Notes under the pieces: model-generated
The model's input: only the letters and a program-made list of their open reading frames with translations
Database searches by the model: none
Told to the model about the DNA's origin: nothing
Part shown: positions 1-10,491 of the stretch, one piece after another
Layout: each line of letters begins with the position of its first letter
Position numbering within the stretch: the first letter of the stretch is position 1
Made by a program: the position numbers and the translations under genes
Assembly (NCBI GenBank): GCA_015680685.1
Contig: MNCI01001829.1
Span: 30,643-79,837 of the forward strand
DNA: 49,195 nucleotides
Reading direction: 5' to 3'
DNA from: Gnetum montanum
Taxonomy: Eukaryota; Streptophyta; Gnetopsida; Gnetales; Gnetaceae

Positions 1-199
1 TTGGTGGTAGCTAATCTATGTAAATTTATATAAATAATTTATCCGCACTTGCACCCGTGTAAAAGTGGCTGGAAATAAAAATTTAAATCCAAAATATGAG
101 GTCTGAATGTGAATGCGCTAGGCCTGGAACTGCCAGCAAATATTTCCAAATTATCCCTCCCTGCCAAAAATCGTTATCAACTGCCACCACGGAAGAAGG

Positions 200-592
200 C
201 TATGCCGCTGCATCTGGCATCGTTGCCATGTGGTGTTCAGTTGCTGAAGAGCAGAGTCCTGAACATAGGGTTTCAGTTGCCTGGAATTTGTTTTGTTTTG
301 CCCCAAATTTTTTTAGGGCTTCCTGCATTTTTTTTTGTGGATCGTCTTCCAAATCATTGCCGTTGATTGCAGAGCTAGGGGCGAACGTGCCATGGATCAG
401 AGTATTAGCGAATGACAACGTTGAGTATGGTAAGTTGAGAACGGCCCTGTAATAGCCAAAAAATTCTCTGTGCAGTGCACACATTGTAGAACGCAGAGAA
501 CGTCCGGGAAGGCATTGAAGGCGGGTAGATCCAGCTGCATATCGGTGGAAAAAAATTTTGAAACTGAATGTGTTGCTGCTTAAATTCACCAC
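200..592 (-). CDS. Unidentified 130-codon ORF, possible exon
   Basis: I do not recognise this frame. It is open for 130 codons. Its N-terminal half is rich in Ser, Arg, Phe and hydrophobic residues and almost free of acidic residues, as in organelle-targeting peptides. Its middle carries a charged, helix-prone run (EDDPQKKMQEALKKFG). The open frame continues a little upstream of the first ATG. It could be a first exon of a nuclear gene for an organelle protein, or chance. Nothing downstream in the window continues it, because the sequence starts at base 1. No splice sites or poly(A) signal were pinned down. Confidence 0.2.
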   Translation of the reverse strand: MVNLSSNTFSFKIFFHRYAAGSTRLQCLPGRSLRSTMCALHREFFGYYRAVLNLPYSTLSFANTLIHGTFAPSSAINGNDLEDDPQKKMQEALKKFGAKQNKFQATETLCSGLCSSATEHHMATMPDAAA

Positions 593-661
593 AAAGCTCT
601 GATTGTGGTTCCTGTTTTGATCGAAGCGGCAATGACCATGAGAGCTCCTCCTCCACCGTCC

Positions 662-745
662 TTATAACCGCGTCCTTGCAAGGCTAGCACCCCCGGAAGG
701 AGCACCACCGATCTTGGGGCCAAAGAAAACAGTCGGGTTCACCAT
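662..745 (-). pseudogene. Cyclophilin-like N-terminal fragment
   Basis: A short minus-strand frame starts with an ATG in decent context (AGAATGGTG) and reads MVNPTVFFGPKIGGAPSGG before diverging and stopping after 27 codons. The start resembles the N-terminus of plant cytosolic cyclophilins (peptidyl-prolyl cis-trans isomerases), which begin Met-(Ala/Val)-Asn-Pro-x-Val-Phe-Phe-Asp and then a Gly-Gly-x-Pro-x-Gly turn. The Asp after Phe-Phe is Gly here, and nothing of the catalytic barrel follows. If real it is a truncated gene copy. The match is only about 20 residues and may be coincidence. Confidence 0.3.
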
Positions 746-782
746 TCTATTTCGATCAGATCGCATACAAAAATAGAAACTG

Positions 783-1088
783 TTAAAGATCAACAAACCC
801 TAGCACTTTTGCAAAATCTACTGATGCCTGCAGATCAGCTGTTGAATCACCATTTCTGCAAATTTCTTTGCATGCATTACTATTGCTTGGTAAATCATGA
901 ACTGAGTCAAAGCATAATTTTAGATTTACCTCTCCATCAGTACCAACGCGTCTCCTTTCCAATCCATGAGCAATACCATAGTTTAGATAATTGTATTTAC
1001 CATCATCTATGAGGATTGTTCCATTTGAAAAACTTTCATTTTCTATATTCAATTTTAAATTAACAATATCTTCTCCATCATTTTGCAA
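783..1088 (-). CDS. Unidentified ORF, possible terminal exon
   Basis: A 101-codon minus-strand frame in AT-rich DNA (MQNDGEDIVNLKLNIENESF...) ends in TAA after ...VLGFVDL. The frame is open for about 10 more codons upstream of its first Met, to a TAA, so it could be an exon entered by splicing. The composition (Asn, Asp, Gly, Leu) is that of a soluble protein. There are no membrane segments and no motif I know. It lies just upstream of the cyclophilin-like fragment on the same strand, but the two are in separate frames. Confidence 0.25.
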   Translation of the reverse strand: MQNDGEDIVNLKLNIENESFSNGTILIDDGKYNYLNYGIAHGLERRRVGTDGEVNLKLCFDSVHDLPSNSNACKEICRNGDSTADLQASVDFAKVLGFVDL

Positions 1089-1516
1089 ACATCGACTGAT
1101 AATTTCCTCATTTTGTTATTCATACAATCTGTTGATTCTGATTTTTGAATTTTCATTTCCAGTTCTCTTCTCTTATTCTTTACCAGTATCCAAATGATCA
1201 ATTCTTGAACATATTTCTAACAATGAAGAATTCCTTGCTTGTCAATTGATTCACCATTGGCACATTATCTCTTGCAATCTTCTATTTACTGTCTTTCATA
1301 TATGCATTATTTCCATCAATAATATTATGGTCTCCCTTGGATCCCATACCAATAGTATGAAATAACACATTTACATTCTCCGACTCTTACAATAATGTTT
1401 AAGATGAATCTTACTATTCCATGAAATGGCCAAATGTGCCAACAGTAATAAGTTCTTGAGCAATGGCTCCTTCACTAGAAAATGGCAAACTTAGCAAAAA
1501 GCAGGCCTTGTCTCTT

Positions 1517-1880
1517 GCTACGCTACGCTACGTAGCGTAGCAACTCTACGGGAGTAGCAAAAGGCATCTCAAAGGGTAGGATCAGCAAGTTCGCAAGTTT
1601 CGCATGACAAAAGGCAAAGTTTGCAAATTGGCGATGTTTTCACGACTAAGGACAGTTGCTACGCTATGCTACACTACGTAGTGTAGCATAGCATAGCAAG
1701 TATGCAAGAAGTAGTTGGAGCACTTCAAAGGTTTCCGACACATGCAGCAAGATGCAACGCAAGTTTTTGCCTTGAACTAGTGGCTACGCTATGCTACGCT
1801 GCATAGCGTAGCACAACTTAACAGGATGCTACGCTATGCTAACATGCTATGCTACAAAGCATAGCACAGCGTAGCAATCA
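1517..1880 (+). repeat. U3 palindrome cluster, element A left LTR
   Basis: Four clusters (about 1517-1541, 1656-1699, 1783-1814, 1827-1880) are built from the word GCTAC(G/C)CTA and its complement TAGCGTAGC. The first contains the perfect 20-bp palindrome GCTACGCTACGTAGCGTAGC (1522-1541). All lie in U3, 200-570 bp upstream of the TATA box. The right LTR has matching clusters with different word numbers. Confidence 0.9.
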
Positions 1881-2083
1881 GTTATGCTACATCAATGCAC
1901 TTCACCTGTTTACATCGTTGGCACACATCTCCAAGTTCTGACAATGCAATTACGGCATGGCAGGCTCGTAATTGTAATAGTCATGCATGTCCAATGGTCA
2001 TGCACACCCATGCAACGTAGACAAGTTAACATGGGCCCAGGACACGCGGCATCCAAACCGCATCTTTTGCATGCCCTTGGTCC

Positions 2084-2090
2084 TATAAAT
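2084..2090 (+). promoter_or_regulatory. TATA box of element A left LTR
   Basis: TATAAAT follows a conserved GGACACGCG stretch that is also upstream of the TATA boxes at 13169, 26875 and 38028. It marks the U3/R border of this LTR family. Transcription would start about 30 bases downstream. Confidence 0.65.
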
Positions 2091-2700
2091 TCCTCGGTTG
2101 GTTCGTCGGATGTGGAGGGAATCAGGCAACAAACAAGAAAAAAGTTAGCATTGTATTCCTAAGAATTGTAAACATCTTGTTTGACATTGTAAATAGTGGG
2201 AATTCTCATTTGGCATTCTGTTCTGCCCTTTCTGCTATCCTCATAGCATTTTTGCATTGTTGACTACCGAGTTTGCGTTCAAGCATACAATTGTCTTGCT
2301 CTGGATGTCTTGGTTACCTTTGCGATCTCTGCGCCTCCTAGCATTGCGCAACCAATTGTATCGACCTTGATAGAGTGAAGTCATAATCTTGAAGTGGTGC
2401 ATTTCCCTAACTGCATTTTACTTTGTTTTGTTGCTTATTATTGCATTTTTACATTGTTTTTTGTCCCTTTTGCATTTAAAGTTATCATTTTATGCTAGAA
2501 GTCTCGTTTTCAAATTATTCATTTACGAAAGGTTATATTAACACTGACTAAGTCCATGTCTAATCGACCAGACCATTCAAGGCACCCCGTTTCCATTTTT
2601 ATCCAGCACGGCCCTCACACGGATTCGGGGTTAAGATTTTCACGATCGATGACCTCTCAGTGTTTTCCAACCGCCGACGTTTTCAGTCGCTACAGTTTTT

Positions 2701-2719
2701 TGGCACTAGAAGGAGGGCC
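2701..2719 (+). other. Element A primer-binding site
   Basis: TGGCACTAGAAGGAGGGCC begins six bases after the LTR end, the usual PBS position. Element B has the same site with TGGCGTTAGAAGGAGGGCC at 27346. The TGG start is the complement of a tRNA 3' CCA. I could not assign the tRNA with confidence. Confidence 0.7.
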
Positions 2720-3105
2720 TTTTACTATCCTTTCGGTATTTTACGGTAGTCCTGTAAGCGTTTTGCACCCTGATACGCATTAGCGTAGATTTGACACCCA
2801 TTTGCGGTTATTTACGCATCATGCGATGCAGATCGGTCACTCTGACGATTCCCCCAGAACCTTGTAGGACATAAAGCCTTTGATCACTAGTTGACTTGTT
2901 TGTTTTATGGTAGTCTTGCACATGTTCTGTTCCCTATCATGCACTAGCATAAACATGACAGCCTTTTGCGGTTGTTTACGAATTATGTGGTACAGATCAG
3001 TTGCTTCGACGATTCCTTTGGAATCCAGCAAAACATAAATCCTTTTTGATTGTTCTGCAATTTCCTTGCTTTTTGCGTTTGCAAAACTATTTAGCTTAGT
3101 AACAA

Positions 3106-5410
3106 TGACTTCCGTAACCATCGTTGCTAACACCGTCAACATTGAAGTTCCCATCAAGGTTGAAGGCATCACAGGTGCCGAACAACCACTCAACCCGATG
3201 CTGGAAACACGTTGATCCCTCAGGATCCAAAACTAGGGACTTGAGGGCTTGGCCTAGCAACATGAGTGCTATAACTTCCTTTGTGCAAAGGTGTAGAAAA
3301 ACCTTCCCTTGGATGTGCATGAATTCAAAGACAAACGTAGCTTCGAGTTCGCTTACTGCGATGGGAAGGAGTTTGTTCCCACTCCCGGCGCTTCCATCGG
3401 TTTGACACAGAAAAATCAATGGCTTCTAGACCAGCTAATCCAGTTGGTTAGACTTAGGGAGCGGCAGGACACAGCGTCTAACCATGACTAGACCTTCCAG
3501 GATAGACAAGAGGAGCTAGTTTCTCAATCTGATGGGGGAGGTCAGACCAACCCCATCACGGTCCCTCCTACCCAGTCTTTTTGGGCCAACCAGTTGTCTG
3601 TCACTACTCCCTTTATGATCACGTCTACGCTCCTACAACCTACAATTATACCTGCAATGGGTAGCCATGTCACCTTCCCAGTGTATCAACACCCTTATTC
3701 CCCTATTTCATTTACAGCAACTATGCCTCTGCAAACTGTTCATCAGTCCATTCCTGTAGCACATCACACACCAATCACGGCTAGCCTGCCACATATTCAT
3801 ACCATACCTACTTCACAGTTGTACGCAACTTCTATTTCCATTCCTACATTCACATCTGTCCCACCAACCATGGCAGGCCTTGGCCCATCCACATGGTGGA
3901 CCCCATTCACTTCTTTGCCTATTCCACAACCGTCGCAGATGTCTCATTATGTTCACCCTCATGCTTACCAAACCCTGCAAATAGTACAACCCAACACAAG
4001 GCTATGGTCTATTCCATTGGCGACACAAGTGGTCTATCCAGTAGCCCAACCCACGGCTACTGCTCCAATAGCACCACCTATCGGGTGGTGGATAGCGCAA
4101 GTAGCACCGTTCGCAGGGGACACCCCAATGGTACCACCGATGGGTCACGTCGCCACCCCTACCATTCCGCAGATGGGAACTGCCTCGGTAGTTTCCCAAC
4201 AATCCACATCATCACAGGGTTTGGATCAAGTGTTCCAGCTCATCCAAACTCTTACTAAGGAAATAAAACACCTCAAAGTTGTTGGGTTTGACATGGTACA
4301 AGTCATGGACTTTTACTAGGATGATCCTATCAACCCTGCAATCCCCGCATTGATGCTACCCCCAGGGATGTCCCTCCCCCACTTCATGAAGTACAATGGA
4401 GAGGGAGATCCCAACACACATCTTATTACCTTTAGGTTTGAATCCCTTCTGTTGGAACAATGGCCGCACACGATTATCCATGTCTTTGCAATGTCCCTAG
4501 CCGGGAAAGCCTTGGATTGGTACTGCGCGCTGCCACGCTCATGTATTTCAACTTTGGAGGAGCTTCTGACCTAGTTCATGATGCGCTTCAAGTATAACTT
4601 GAAGGCAGAAACCATGTTGGATCAGTTAATAAGCGTGAAGCAGGATCCTCTGGAACTGGTCTAGAAGTTCATCCAACATTGGAGTGCAACCCTTAATGAA
4701 ATCCACGAGCCCATCATGGAGGCCCACTTGCTGGTCGTCTTTAAGGGTGTAGTGAATAACTTCATCAAATCTAAACTGTACTACCTCATTCCTCGCACTC
4801 TTAGTCAGGCTTTCACTCAGACTAAGAGTATACAAGATGCAGCCAAGGCAAGTAAAGACCCAGCCTATATTGCCTACAAAATAACTTTCACAAAGAAGGA
4901 CAAGGGTAAGACCCCAACAACCACAGTGGCCACTGTAGCGATCGAGGCCAAGCCTAAACCTAGTAACAATGGTAACAAGAACAACAAGAAACCAGCCGCA
5001 CCTGTAGCCAATCTCCCGCCCAAGTAGGGCAACGCGCTGCAACCTCCCGTACTCGCACCCGAGACATCTGCACAATCCAAACCGAACTTTGAGCATAAAG
5101 ATCACTCAAAGTATACCCCACTACCTCTCAAGCCTTCAAAACTTCGAAAACAACTACTGGAAGTGGGGCACATCCAACACAAGCAGATGTCGAAAGAAGG
5201 AATCAGGAGACATCAACCCTACTGCAAGCTCCTTAGAAGCCCCTCTTTGGCTTTACCCAATGAGCCCCTAGTTCTTAAGGGTTTCAGGCTAGATAGGTTT
5301 TGTGAGTACCACCAATAATGTGGTCACAACACGGATTACTGTCTGGCATTAAAGGATGACATCCAAAGGATGATTGATCAGGGGAAACTAATGTTGGACG
5401 AAAGCAACCT
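3106..5410 (+). pseudogene. Element A Gag, Tat-like, decayed
   Basis: Gag forms the virus-like particle that packages retrotransposon RNA. The start at 3106 opens a short frame to about 3214; the main frame, one shift away, runs from 3309 onward and stays in register with the protease. Parts seen in order: a conserved N-terminal block (YCDGKEFVPTPGAS), a long Pro/Thr/His/Gln-rich linker (about 3594-4190), a helical stretch (FQLIQTLTKEIKHLK), the gag core (PPGMSLPHFMKYNGEGDPNT ... AMSLAGKALDWY ... MLDQLISVKQDPLE), a Lys/Asn-rich tail, and a zinc-knuckle-like FCEYHQ...GHNTDYC near 5300-5350. Stops at 4317, 4572, 4662 and 5025 are mostly CAG-to-TAG type. Element B carries the same protein in better order. 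Non-functional. Confidence 0.88.
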
Positions 5411-6005
5411 AGTATGCCCTGAGAATCAGTCTCTACACATCTATACAGACCCCCTCAATGCTGGTTATGTTATCAACACCATTAGCATTGACAGTGATCT
5501 TAGGCCACCCTAGCAGCCATTCGTGGTCCGCGTGCCTTAGTGTAGTGCACCAGCACCACTAGCAGCTGGCCGAAGTTCGCAACAGCCATTTGTCCTGAGA
5601 GTCCCTCCTCGGGCATCCACGCCTACGCCACCTGTTAGCAAAGCCACGCAACCCCATCCATTAACACTGTTAGCTCTGTTTATCATCAGGGGGTCGACTC
5701 CTTCGACAGCCCCCATCCTGCGCAAGACAGCTGAACAACCTTTTTGTCCTAAAAAATGGGAAGTGCATCTCATAGGCAAGACGTTGAGAGGAAGTACCAT
5801 CCCAGGTATTTCCAATCCTACGTCTTCATCCCCTGTGTCTACACCCTCATCACCAAAGAGGGACGTTGCTAGAATCACACAGTGCACGCCGCCCCACCAA
5901 AAAGGATTTGAATCCAGACCCGAAACCATCCCTCCTCAGGAAATTCATCTTCTGGGATGAATAGAAGAGGAGAAAAATAGTAAACAGGGGGGTGGCTAGG
6001 ACCTC
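5411..6005 (+). other. Element A gag-protease linker
   Basis: Decayed coding DNA joining Gag and protease, Pro-, Ser- and Thr-rich when read in the gag-pro frame, with many stops. It matches 29850-30514 of element B in position and composition. No domain is visible. Confidence 0.6.
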
Positions 6006-6887
6006 TTGGATGCCCTCACTCAGGTCAAGCAAGCTCTAAAAAAAAACAACATTAGATTCAGCTTGTACGACCTAATCATGACATTCGTCCCACACCACGA
6101 GGCTCTAATCCGCATGTTAACAACGATTCCAGTCAACGAAGATATGCTAGCGAAAGAGGAAGCAATTCATTTGGTCACGCTTCCCTCCATGCCTGCATAG
6201 CCAGAACCATCTCAACTAACTTTCTATGATGACTCCATTAGGGAAGATCCTGAAAGGGGCCAAGTGACTACAGCACCCCTATTCATCACAATTCGGGTTA
6301 GCCAACACTGGATCCAAAGGGTACACGTTGATGATGGGGCTGCCACGAATGTCATCCTGTTTCCTATTATGGACAAGTTAGGCTTGGTCGACCAGATCAA
6401 ACCCACAACGACGTCATGCCTAACTTCGTTCAATGGGGCACAGGTCGTGGTGATAGGCACAGTCGACATGGACTTCGTGGCAGGGGATCAATTTCCCATG
6501 AACGCAACGTTCATTGTGGTCAAGGAGATGCCTGGGTTTAACCTGATCTTAGGGAGATCATGGTTAGTACAACTTAGGGCTGTCTCTTCACCCATTCATC
6601 AGGAAATGCATCTACCATACGCAGGCAGGGAGGTGGTGATCCATGGTGACAAGGTAGCAGCACAAGCTATCAATAACGTAGACATGAAGCAGGGCTTAGA
6701 GGTTGTAACCTCTGAGAATGAAGCACCTGCTTATGCATGCACTAACCATCCAGTGGGGGAATCGGCTCAGTAAGCCGATTCCCAAAATGAAAGCACATGG
6801 GCTGAGTTGCCCTTCCAAGCAGGGGACAATGATGTAAATGAAGGCCCTGGAAAAGCGCCTCGGCCTTACGTTCTACTTAACCCATGA
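6006..6887 (+). pseudogene. Element A retropepsin (protease) domain
   Basis: An aspartic protease that matures Gag and Pol. It is in the same frame as Gag from 3309. After a helical lead (QALKKNNIRFSLYDLIMTF) come FITIRVSQHWIQRVHVDDGA with the active-site region, a middle section, then the flap and C-terminal sheet ending in the conserved FNLILGRSWL motif. The catalytic triplet position reads Asp-Asp-Gly rather than Asp-Thr/Ser-Gly; element B has the same, so this is a family trait rather than one mutation. Stops at about 6198 and 6771 break the frame, which ends at a TGA at 6885. The frame would have been continuous with Gag in the ancestor. Confidence 0.85.
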
Positions 6888-7044
6888 TGGGTCAAGAAGC
6901 AGCTATGCATAGCGTAGCAACCCCGCTGCTTCCTGCCTAGTTGCCATCCATTGTACATTCACTGCCTTTTTTCTTTGCACCCATGTTAGTTACTAGTTAG
7001 CCGTTCTCCAAATTGTTAACCTATCATCTCTTTGGCATGCCCCC

Positions 7045-7423
7045 AAGGCCCAAAATGGCCTAAAACTATGCTACAATATGGTCCGAGACGGCCTAAAACT
7101 AGCTATGGCCTGAAATGGCCTTAAACTATGCCCCCAAGGTCTGAAATGGCCTAAAAATATGCTACGCTATGGCCCGAAATAGCCTAAAACTAGCAATGGC
7201 CTGAAATGGCCTAGAATTAGTATTGGCCCGAAATGGCCTAAAACTAGCAATGGCCGGAAATGGCCTAAAACTAGTAGTGGCCCGAAATGGCCTAAAACTA
7301 GCAATGGCCTAAAATGGCCTAAAACTATGTTTCCCCATGGCCTGCAATGGCCTAAAACTATGCTACACTATGGCCCGAAATGGCCTAAAACTAGCAGGGG
7401 CCCGAAATGGCCTAAAACTAGCA
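7045..7423 (+). repeat. Tandem array A1 (ATGGCCxRAAATGGCCTAAAACTA unit)
   Basis: About 14 degenerate units of roughly 25-30 bp, each with GGCC...AAATGGCCTAAAACTAGC. Three units also contain the U3 word (TATGCTACGCTATG near 7158, and TATGCTACAATATG and TATGCTACACTATG elsewhere). It sits between protease and the next coding block, as in element B (31555-31858). Confidence 0.9.
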
Positions 7424-7509
7424 CATAAAAGCGTGAAAATTTTACATAAAACTTAGCATATAGACAATACACAAGTTAGCATAAAATTGATTTCTTTTCT
7501 GAAATTATC

Positions 7510-7515
7510 TTTATT
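7510..7515 (-). terminator. Poly(A) signal of the antisense gene
   Basis: AATAAA on the minus strand about 90 bases past the antisense stop codon, preceded by T-rich DNA on the same strand. Position and context fit a plant near-upstream element for 3'-end formation of the gene at 7601-8657. Confidence 0.45.
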
Positions 7516-7600
7516 CGAAAATTTTCCCTTCTAGACATTGTTTGCAAAAATTTTACAAAAGTTCAAAATTTCAAAAATAAAAATAAAAAATCCCATGATG

Positions 7601-8657
7601 TCATGGGTTGTCTTTGCTCGCATCATCTTCGTCATTCGCTTCTGCACCACCCCCTTCTACGTCACCTTCCACTACGTTGTCCTCTATCGCCACTTCATTC
7701 CTACCCTCTGCGGGCCCTGCACCACCATCTGGAAACTACATTGTAAAAATGAAGTAGTCAGCTTAGGCAACACACGCAAGCTACAACAGAGCATAAGCAT
7801 TAATACCGTAGGAAGCAACTAACCTAAGAAGGACCTACGTCTGTCTCAAAGGGTATCTGGTCTAAACCAAGCCTGAGGTGGCGCCAGACCTCCTTTGCTA
7901 TGATATCCACCCAACGCCTATTGCTTGGTTCAGCGTATGCAACAGCTTTCTCCCTTTTGGGGGTCGTCCACCTCGGTGGTCCCGGGGAAAAGGAGACAAT
8001 TGCGGTCTCCCTTGTGGGAAGGTCCACTTCCCATTTAGGAGATTTCATAACCTTTACCTGCTCTTTGAACTTGTCATAGGCCTCAAAAGCGTCGATAGCA
8101 TTTACAAATGCTTTATAAGTAAATGCCTCCATAGAAGCGTCCCTATACAGTTTATGATAGGTGGCATGTTCCTGTTTATACATATGTTTATGGTTTTTCT
8201 GGGACTACCCTCATTCATAGACCCTATCGCTAAAATCTTTCCAATATTTACATTTCTAGGCAAAAAAGTCCATCTACATCTGTTGTTCTATTATTTCATG
8301 GATGGCTTCGATGTTTAGATGTGCAACTGTCCAAAATCTGGTGTAATCTACCATAGCCGTGCGCCAGTCCTCGTTATTAGTATCATGGGCTATGAGGAAT
8401 TTGTTCCTCGATTTGAGGTCTTCCACCTCAGCGCTCAGGTCAGCCTTCTCTTGCTCAGCTTTTTGGACCCGTTTCCACAGGTCCTCATTAATGTGCTTAT
8501 ACTCCCACAAGGAGCATGCCAACTGCAAAGCACATTTGCAAGCCTCGTCGTATGCACGACAAGACACCTAGGTCACTTCAGGCGGGAATGTAGGCACGAC
8601 ACCAACTTTTAAAGGTCGTGTCGGGTCCCATTTGAGTGAATAGGCTGTCACCAACAT
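7601..8657 (-). pseudogene. Antisense coiled-coil gene inside element A, one intron
   Basis: Function unknown. Exon 1 runs 8657-7835 and exon 2 7728-7601, giving 316 codons. Exon 1 is a single frame from an ATG at 8657 (an in-frame TAA lies just upstream, near 8690). It contains a heptad-like charged helix (WKRVQKAEQEKADLSAEVED), an aromatic middle section, and a C-terminal basic stretch (PPRWTTPKREKAVAYAEPS). Five in-frame stops (near 8570, 8272, 8254, 8212, 8206) are TAG/TGA where CAG/CGA/CGG would fit. Exon 2 encodes an acidic Gly/Glu/Asp tail ending at TGA 7601. The splice phase (1) agrees on both sides. The gene occupies the place where element B has reverse transcriptase and the first RNase H. 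Extra ORFs, some antisense, are known in Tat-lineage elements, usually between integrase and the 3' LTR, so this location is unusual. Confidence 0.7.
7729..7834 (-). other. Predicted 106-nt intron of the antisense gene
   Basis: Minus-strand donor GTAG|GTCCTT, acceptor TTTCCAG|AT, with a CTGAC branch-like site about 35 nt before the acceptor. The length and U-richness are normal for a plant intron. Removing it joins exon 1 (phase 1) to a 42-codon acidic exon in frame. An alternative donor (TTAG|GTTAGT, 11 nt further on) looks stronger but gives the wrong frame. Confidence 0.5.
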
Positions 8658-8707
8658 AAAAGGCACACTAGTCACATTAGCATAGCAAGGTTAATGAATT
8701 CGAGAAT

Positions 8708-9220
8708 TCTAGCGTGGCGACATTAGAGCACCTAGAAGCTACTTTACACTTCGACGGTGCCTCAACTGCACGAGGAGGTAGTGCAGCTGCCGTCATTACA
8801 TTCCCCTCTAGGAAAATGCACACGTTTACTTATTGTTTTGCATTCCCTTGCACCAACAATGTGGTAGAGTATGAGGGGCTACTTAGATGCCTCTTGGCTA
8901 CCCAAACACTATGCATACAACACCTGGCGATTTGCAGGGATTCACAACTAGTTGTGAACCAAATCATCGAGGTGTACGCTTGTAAAGCTATGCACCTGCA
9001 ACCCTATTGCGACCTAGCAAAAAGCCTACTTAAGCAATTCACGACTACAGATGTGCAACATGTGCCACGCAATGAGAACACCATGGCAGACACCTTAGCC
9101 ACCCTAGCACTAAATTTTCCACCACACGCATTTGCAAGTCTACCGACTTTGATTGTTGAATGTACTGAGCCTATCACTCAGGTGGGACACGTGGCCTCTA
9201 TTAGTGCTGCAGATACCTAA
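8708..9220 (+). pseudogene. Element A archaeal-type RNase H domain
   Basis: This is the second RNase H (aRNase H) that is the hallmark of the plant Tat lineage. It cleaves the RNA of RNA-DNA hybrids. Visible motifs are FDGAS (first catalytic Asp), FPCTNNVVEYEGLLR (Glu), RDSQLVVNQ (the GDS motif with Gly changed to Arg) and a C-terminal VPRNENTMADTLATLAL. It runs in frame into integrase without an indel as far as the TGA at 10463. There is no Met near the start, and no reverse transcriptase precedes it: the upstream DNA is the antisense gene. In element B the same domain follows RT and the first RNase H directly. Confidence 0.88.
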
Positions 9221-10465
9221 GAGTGGTACGCCAACATTAAAGCCCACCTGCAACACGGCGAACCCCCAAGCGGACTGACATCTACCCAGAGAGATGCAAT
9301 CCGCAAGCGTGCTCGACAATATACACTCATGGGAAATGACGTCCTGTGCAAACGTTCCTATGATGGGATATTGCTGGCATGCATGGGTGAGGAGTAGGCA
9401 TGGAAGATGATTAATAAAGTACATGAGGGACTGTGTGGTGGACACATAGCACCTAGGGCTATGGTTGTGAAAATCAGATGCCTAGGGTACTACTAGCCGC
9501 ATATGGAGTGTAACTACCTATCAAAAGTCAAGATGTGTGACACGTGCTAGAGATACGCAAATCTCATACACGTCTCACCTACAAAGTTGCACCCAACGCA
9601 AATCACATGGCCTTTTCAGCGATGGGGACTAGACCTCATAGGATCTATCATGCCCAAATCCTCCATAGGGCATAGCTTCATCATCACCGCCATTGAGTAT
9701 TTTACTAAGTGGGTGGAAGCTATCCCCCTAAGGAAGACGACATCTCAGCAGGTCTACCATTTCATCTTGGATAACATCGTGACAAGGTTTGGGCTTTCGA
9801 TGACTATTGTAATCGACAATGGACCACAGTTCAGTAGTACGGAAACTCGAACCTTCTGCAACAATCTAGGCATCATGTAATCATTCTCCTCCTTGTATTA
9901 TCTACAGGCGAACGGGCAGGCGGAGGCTACAAATAAGTCCATCATCAACTTGCTGAAGACGATGCTTAATAATAGCAAGAGGTGATGGCACGAGCAAATC
10001 CTCTATGTTCTATGGGCTTACAGAACGACATGCAGGACCGCGATGAGTAAGACTCCTTACAGTCTTGTTTATGGATCTGAAGCTGTGTTGCCTCCTGAGT
10101 TACAGGTACTATCACTTCGGTTGATCCTATCTAATGTCGTGAGCGAAGCCCAGAATAATGAGTCGAGAATCATCAACCTCGACTCAATAGAAAAGGAGCA
10201 TGCATAGACCCTGAGCTGCATAGAGCACTACCAAAGCAAGCAACGGCAAAAACACCATGCAAACCCACATCAACGGCCAATACAGAAGGGAGACCTCATC
10301 CTCAAGGTTGTCCCTGAACATGTGAGAAAATTCTCAGCCAATTGGGAAGGCCCATACATGGTCATGAAAGCCTTTGAGAATGGAGCCTTCAAGCTGGCAG
10401 ACATGGACGACAACGAGTTCACAAATTCGGTGAATCACTCATACCTCAAGCCGTACTACATCTGA
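9221..10465 (+). pseudogene. Element A integrase
   Basis: Integrase inserts retrotransposon cDNA into the genome. It shares the frame of the RNase H upstream. Seen in order: a linker with an HEGLCGGH-type zinc-binding His pair, CDTC cysteines near 9535-9550, the core WGLDLIG (first Asp), IDNGPQFSS (second Asp), QANGQAEATNK (Glu), then WHEQILYVLWAYRTTCRTA and a C-terminal GPYMVMKAFENGAFKLAD region. All three catalytic acids are present. In-frame stops (near 9217, 9396, 9495, 9549, 9879, 9982, 10205) make it non-functional. No chromodomain is seen, consistent with Tat. Confidence 0.88.
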
Positions 10466-10491
10466 AGCATGAACACGGTAAGCATCATCCA

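Larger units (their letters stand above)
1450..2695 (+). mobile_element. Element A left (5') LTR, 5'-truncated
   Basis: Direct repeat of 12560-13416: the shared block begins with AAGTTCTTxAGCAATGGCTCC and runs through the palindrome cluster, the TATA box and the region after it. The right copy has about 450 bp more at its start (from 12107), so this LTR has lost its 5' end. It ends at CTACA(G), 6 bases before the primer-binding site at 2701. Bases 2335-2695 have no partner in the right LTR, which is itself cut at about 13416. LTRs drive transcription and are needed for reverse transcription. Confidence 0.85.

Noticed and set aside
1517-1880. Palindromes as a nested MITE
   Set aside because: No terminal inverted repeats with a target duplication; the words recur at the same U3 place in both LTRs.
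3893-4258. Plus-strand ORF of 121 codons overlapping gag
   Set aside because: Shadow of the gag linker in another frame; not conserved as a frame in element B.
7045-7423. CRISPR-like repeat array
   Set aside because: Units are degenerate and adjacent without unique spacers; they are tandem repeats inside a plant retrotransposon.
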